Assembly (NCBI RefSeq): GCF_017545445.1
Contig: NZ_JAFWOM010000133.1
Coordinates: forward strand, 1 to 54,119
Length of the DNA: 54,119 nucleotides
Reading direction: 5' to 3'
From: Fibrobacter sp.
GTDB taxonomy: Bacteria > Fibrobacterota > Fibrobacteria > Fibrobacterales > Fibrobacteraceae
The position numbers and the translations under genes are program-made. The notes beneath the pieces were generated by a model. It did no database searches. It was given only the letters and a program-made list of their open reading frames with translations, and was not told the DNA's origin. Within the stretch, counting starts at the first letter, position 1, and each line of letters opens with the position of its first letter. Below are positions 51,099-54,119 of this stretch, piece after piece.

Positions 51099-52475
51099 AT
51101 GGATTTTGAAAATATTCTGTCGCACCACAGGGCTAAGGCCTGCGTCGTTTCTGTCGAAATGTTTCCAGACGGAACATTCGGGAATATCCGCGTTGTTGCC
51201 GGTAACCAGGCGCATTGTGCCGATATCGAAGCTATTACGCACCACCCGTTTGTTCCGGGATGTCCATACGAAATGTGTTTCCCTAAAAACCAGAATTTCG
51301 AGGACCACTGCTACCATTGCATTCACGAAGGCAAGCCGCTTCATGCCTACGTCAATCTCTACATGATGGGGCTGTGGCTGAATATGTTCCTTCTGCCGCT
51401 GGAATCCGATAGCGAAAATATTGGCTACTGCCTGTACTGCTACGATGTGGCCCCGAAGGCGGATTCTTCGGCGATGGCGGACCTTTCCGCGGAGACGGCT
51501 TCCGATGTGCTGAAAGCTTGCATCAAGTTGCGCGGTTCGAGCGATATCAAACAAGCGTTCCAGGAAGTGATTGCGGATATCGGCGAACTTTGTGGTTCCG
51601 AGCACTGCTGCATCTTGTTGACCGATTCGAAGAAACGTGAATGTACTATTTTTGCCGAATCGCTCCGCGAGGGGTCGAACTTGTTCCCGATGTCGCATTA
51701 CATTGACGGGTTCTATCCGATTACGGAAACGTGGCCGAATACATTGGCCGGCAGCACGTGCGTCATTGTAAAAGATGAATCTGATATGGAAAAATTGCGT
51801 GACCAAAACCCGATTTGGGGGGCCTCGCTCGAACAAGCCGGGATAAAGACTATCGTGCTGTTCCCGCTCCGCCATGGCGGAGTAGTTCTAGGTTATATGT
51901 GGGCGCTCAATTTCAATGTCGCTGACGTGATGAAGATTAAGGAGACTCTCGAAGTTACGACGTTCTTCCTAGCGTCTGAAATTGCAAGCTACCAGCTTTT
52001 GAATGAACTTGAAATCATGAGCACGATTGATTCGCTCACGGGCGTCAAGAACAGAAACGTGATGAACAATCAAGTGGACCGCGTTGTCGCTGGAGAATTG
52101 CCGGTGCCGCAGGCGGTGCTCTTTATTGACTTGAACGGCTTGAAGCGCGTAAATGATGAACAAGGTCATAATGCTGGCGACAAGATGATTCGTTCAGCGG
52201 CATTGATTTTGCAAGAGGTGTTCCATGACGGGACGGTCTATCGTGCGGGCGGCGACGAGTTTATGATCGTCGTGCCTGAAATTACGGAAGATGAACTGCA
52301 AGACCGCGTTGCTCGTGCACATTTCCTTTCGGGCAAAACGGAAGATGTTCGTTTTTCGATAGGCGTATGCTATGGCGAACGCAATATCCGCCGCGCAATG
52401 CGACTTGCTGACGAACGGATGTACGCTAACAAGAACGTGTACTACGAAGCCCACCCGGAACTGAAATACAGGTAA
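51099..52475 (+). CDS. Cytosolic diguanylate cyclase with PAS-like and GAF-like sensor domains
   Basis: 458 residues with no membrane segment. Residues about 5-130 look like a PAS-type sensor with many Cys and His (HHPFVPGCPYEMCFP, EDHCYHCIHEG). Residues about 145-295 look like a GAF domain (DIKQAFQEVIADIGELCGSEHCCILL … VVLGYMWALNF). The GGDEF domain is at 305-450: DSLTGVKNRNVMN, LFIDLNGLKRVNDEQGHNAGD and the intact active site AGGDEF. There is no RxxD inhibitory site at the usual place, unlike the 9505 protein. It probably makes cyclic di-GMP under control of an intracellular signal. GGCGGGG precedes the ATG. Confidence 0.9.
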   Translation: MDFENILSHHRAKACVVSVEMFPDGTFGNIRVVAGNQAHCADIEAITHHPFVPGCPYEMCFPKNQNFEDHCYHCIHEGKPLHAYVNLYMMGLWLNMFLLPLESDSENIGYCLYCYDVAPKADSSAMADLSAETASDVLKACIKLRGSSDIKQAFQEVIADIGELCGSEHCCILLTDSKKRECTIFAESLREGSNLFPMSHYIDGFYPITETWPNTLAGSTCVIVKDESDMEKLRDQNPIWGASLEQAGIKTIVLFPLRHGGVVLGYMWALNFNVADVMKIKETLEVTTFFLASEIASYQLLNELEIMSTIDSLTGVKNRNVMNNQVDRVVAGELPVPQAVLFIDLNGLKRVNDEQGHNAGDKMIRSAALILQEVFHDGTVYRAGGDEFMIVVPEITEDELQDRVARAHFLSGKTEDVRFSIGVCYGERNIRRAMRLADERMYANKNVYYEAHPELKYR

Positions 52476-52506
52476 TTGAAGTTAGACTAGAAATAGTCAT
52501 CCTATT

Positions 52507-52578
52507 ACATTGTCACCCCGGACTTGTTCCGGGGTCTGTTTTATAAATAACCGATCCCGCAGCGGAGTGCGGGATGAT
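52507..52578. repeat. Two dispersed palindromes before the polymerase gene
   Basis: CCCCGGA-cttgt-TCCGGGG at 52516-52534 and ATCCCGC-agcggagt-GCGGGAT at 52553-52574. They explain why the open frame upstream of 52643 is not taken as coding. Confidence 0.65.
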
Positions 52579-52642
52579 GCCGCCATCTAAATTCTATGTT
52601 CTCACCGCTCATGCATTACCGGTCATAGCTATATTTAACCTT

Positions 52643-54043
52643 ATGAGATTGCCGCGCGAAACTCGAACTTACGTTGCCATCGACTTGAAGTCGTTTTTTG
52701 CGTCCGTGGAGTGCGTGCTCCGTGGGCTTGATCCGTTGACGACGAATCTTGTGGTGGCTGATGCGAGCCGCACGGAGAAAACGATTTGCCTTGCTGTGAC
52801 CCCGAGCCTTAAAGCGTACGGAATCCCCGGGCGAGCACGCTTGTTCGAGGTTATCCAGAAGGTGCGTGAAGTCAAACGGCGGACGGGCGAAGATGTGCAG
52901 TACATCGTGGCTCCGCCGCAAATGGCAAAGTACGTGGAATATTCGACTCGCATTTATGAAGTTTATTTAAAATACGTGAGTGAAGAAGATATTCATGTTT
53001 ATTCTATTGACGAATGCTTTATCGACTTGACGCATTACCTTTCGCTGTACAAGAAATCGGCGAGGGAGCTGGCGAAAGACATGATTCGCGATGTGCTTGA
53101 AACGACAGGCATTACGGCGACGGCTGGCATCGGGACTAATCTTTACCTTTGCAAAATTGCGATGGACGTGATGGCGAAGCATGTTGAGCCGGATGCGGAT
53201 GGCGTGCGAATCGCTGAACTTGATGAGATGACGTATCGCAAGGAACTTTGGGGTCATAGGCCAATCACGAGTTTTTGGCAGTTGGGCCGTGGCATCGCGG
53301 AGCGTTTGGCTCATTGCTATTTGAATAACGGACGTGGAATTTTTACGATGGGCGACCTTGCCCGTGCAAGCGTCAAGAATCCTGATGCGTTGTACAAAAT
53401 GTTCGGCGTGAATGCGGAAATTTTGATTGACCATGCATGGGGCTACGAACCGTGCGGCATTGCAGAAATCAAGCGGTATAAATCCAAGTCGCATAGCATT
53501 GGCGGGGGGCAAGTTTTAAGTTGTGCCTACGAATGTGCCAAAGCGAAAATCGTCATCCGTGAAATGGTGGATACGCTTGCGCTCGACCTTGTGGAAAAAG
53601 GGCTTGTGACAAATGGCCTCACGCTTCATGTGGGCTACGACCGCGAAAATGTAGATAAAGGAATTTATCATGGCGAGACTGTTGTGGATGGTTATGGACG
53701 CACTATTCCAAAACCTGCGCATGGGACAGCTCCGTTGATGAATTATACATCGTCTGCTACGGCGATTGCCGAGGCGGTGATGAAATTGGCGGACCGCATC
53801 ATGAATCCTTTGCTGACTGTGAAACGTTTGAACCTTACTGCAAATAACGTTGTAAGCTCAACGCAAGAAAGCTACGACCTCTTTACGGATGTGAAAAAAG
53901 TCGAACGCGAAAAGAAGATGATGCTTGCCCAAATCGCCATCAAAAAACGTTTTGGCAAGAATGCGATTTTCAAAGGCATGGACATGCAGGAGGGCGCAAC
54001 CACGCGAGAACGCAACGAACAAATCGGAGGACACAAGGCGTGA
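52643..54043 (+). CDS. Y-family DNA polymerase (UmuC/DinB-like, UvrX type)
   Basis: 466 residues from ATG 52643; an in-frame ATG at 52574 is rejected since it lies in repeat DNA. It copies damaged DNA with low fidelity. The catalytic motifs are YVAIDLKSFFASVEC (first aspartate) and VYSIDECFIDLT (Asp-Glu). GITATAGIGTNLYLCKIAMD and WQLGRGIAERL (helix-hairpin-helix region) follow. The C-terminal part ends AQIAIKKRFGKNAIFKGMDMQEGATTRERNEQIGGHKA, which is typical of Firmicutes UvrX/YqjW-like members. No UmuD or LexA site was recognised nearby. Confidence 0.93.
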   Translation: MRLPRETRTYVAIDLKSFFASVECVLRGLDPLTTNLVVADASRTEKTICLAVTPSLKAYGIPGRARLFEVIQKVREVKRRTGEDVQYIVAPPQMAKYVEYSTRIYEVYLKYVSEEDIHVYSIDECFIDLTHYLSLYKKSARELAKDMIRDVLETTGITATAGIGTNLYLCKIAMDVMAKHVEPDADGVRIAELDEMTYRKELWGHRPITSFWQLGRGIAERLAHCYLNNGRGIFTMGDLARASVKNPDALYKMFGVNAEILIDHAWGYEPCGIAEIKRYKSKSHSIGGGQVLSCAYECAKAKIVIREMVDTLALDLVEKGLVTNGLTLHVGYDRENVDKGIYHGETVVDGYGRTIPKPAHGTAPLMNYTSSATAIAEAVMKLADRIMNPLLTVKRLNLTANNVVSSTQESYDLFTDVKKVEREKKMMLAQIAIKKRFGKNAIFKGMDMQEGATTRERNEQIGGHKA

Positions 54044-54046
54044 GGT

Positions 54047-54119
54047 TAGACGAAAGAACGGCTCTACGAGCCTACAGACGAAAGTTTTTTTTTGTTAGGC
54101 GGCGAAGCCGCGACTATAT
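54047..54119. repeat. Dispersed 'gacgaaagaacg' repeat (runs to window edge)
   Basis: TTAGACGAAAGAACGGCTCT, ACGAGCCTACAGACGAAAG and TTAGGCGGCGAAGCCGCGA repeat, in the same order, the parts at 18804-18876. Confidence 0.75.

Noticed and set aside
52574..52642. N-terminal extension of the Y-family polymerase
   Set aside because: It begins within a dispersed palindrome; the family start RTYVAIDLKSFFASVE follows ATG 52643.

Overview
The window looks like chromosomal DNA of a Fibrobacter-type cellulolytic bacterium (Fibrobacter succinogenes or a close relative). The reasons are three copies of the TIGR02147 paralogous family (HTH-like start, DUF4423-like end), one TIGR02145 'Fibrobacter succinogenes major paralogous domain' lipoprotein, many lipoproteins with serine-rich linkers, secreted GH5, GH127, CE2-like and CE1-like enzymes, and C-terminal beta modules that resemble sorting tails. 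Names come from motif recognition alone; no database search was possible.

Layout. 1-552 (-): start of a sigma-70 factor cut by the window edge. 1160-4094: methyltransferase, GT4 glycosyltransferase and flippase-like membrane protein, tightly packed. 4380-7485: a UvrD-like helicase fused in frame to a PlsC acyltransferase, overlapping murI. 7587-13884: hypothetical protein, CE2-like esterase, a diguanylate cyclase with a possible sugar-binding ectodomain, a small lipoprotein, and the first TIGR02147/lipoprotein pair. 13931-18805: ispA-like, dxs, SpoU/TrmH methyltransferase and pyrF, each overlapping the next by 1-4 bases. 18961-23039: two hypothetical proteins, an MlaD/Mce protein and an M18 aminopeptidase. 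23421-30427: an acyltransferase, then a GtrA, FAD oxidoreductase and two GT-C glycosyltransferase run, probably for cell-surface glycan. 30492-34215: TIGR02145 lipoprotein, then an Rrf2 regulator facing nfnAB-like genes. 34435-47960: polysaccharide-degradation and surface region with GH5, a GLUG-repeat protein, TIGR02147 pairs two and three, GH127, a CE1-like esterase and another GT-C enzyme. 48154-54043: TPR protein plus Q/N-rich protein, lipoprotein, GAF-GGDEF protein and a Y-family polymerase.

Two themes stand out. First, all three TIGR02147 genes overlap (by 4, 8 and 8 bases) a lipoprotein gene downstream, which suggests a repeated regulator/surface-protein module that may be coupled to nearby carbohydrate-active genes. 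Second, gaps between genes are full of dispersed repeats: short palindromes of the TGTCAyyCCGG type, 'gacgaaagaacg' elements and 'accactaaccac' tracts. Some have entered genes: two palindromes lie in frame inside the helicase as a 13-residue tandem repeat, and another element lies just after the start codon of a secreted Q/N-rich protein.

Promoters seem to use a TATATT-like -10 box with no clear -35 box. At three genes this box ends only 9-11 bases before the ATG, which points to leaderless transcripts. No tRNA, rRNA, CRISPR array, insertion sequence or prophage was recognised.
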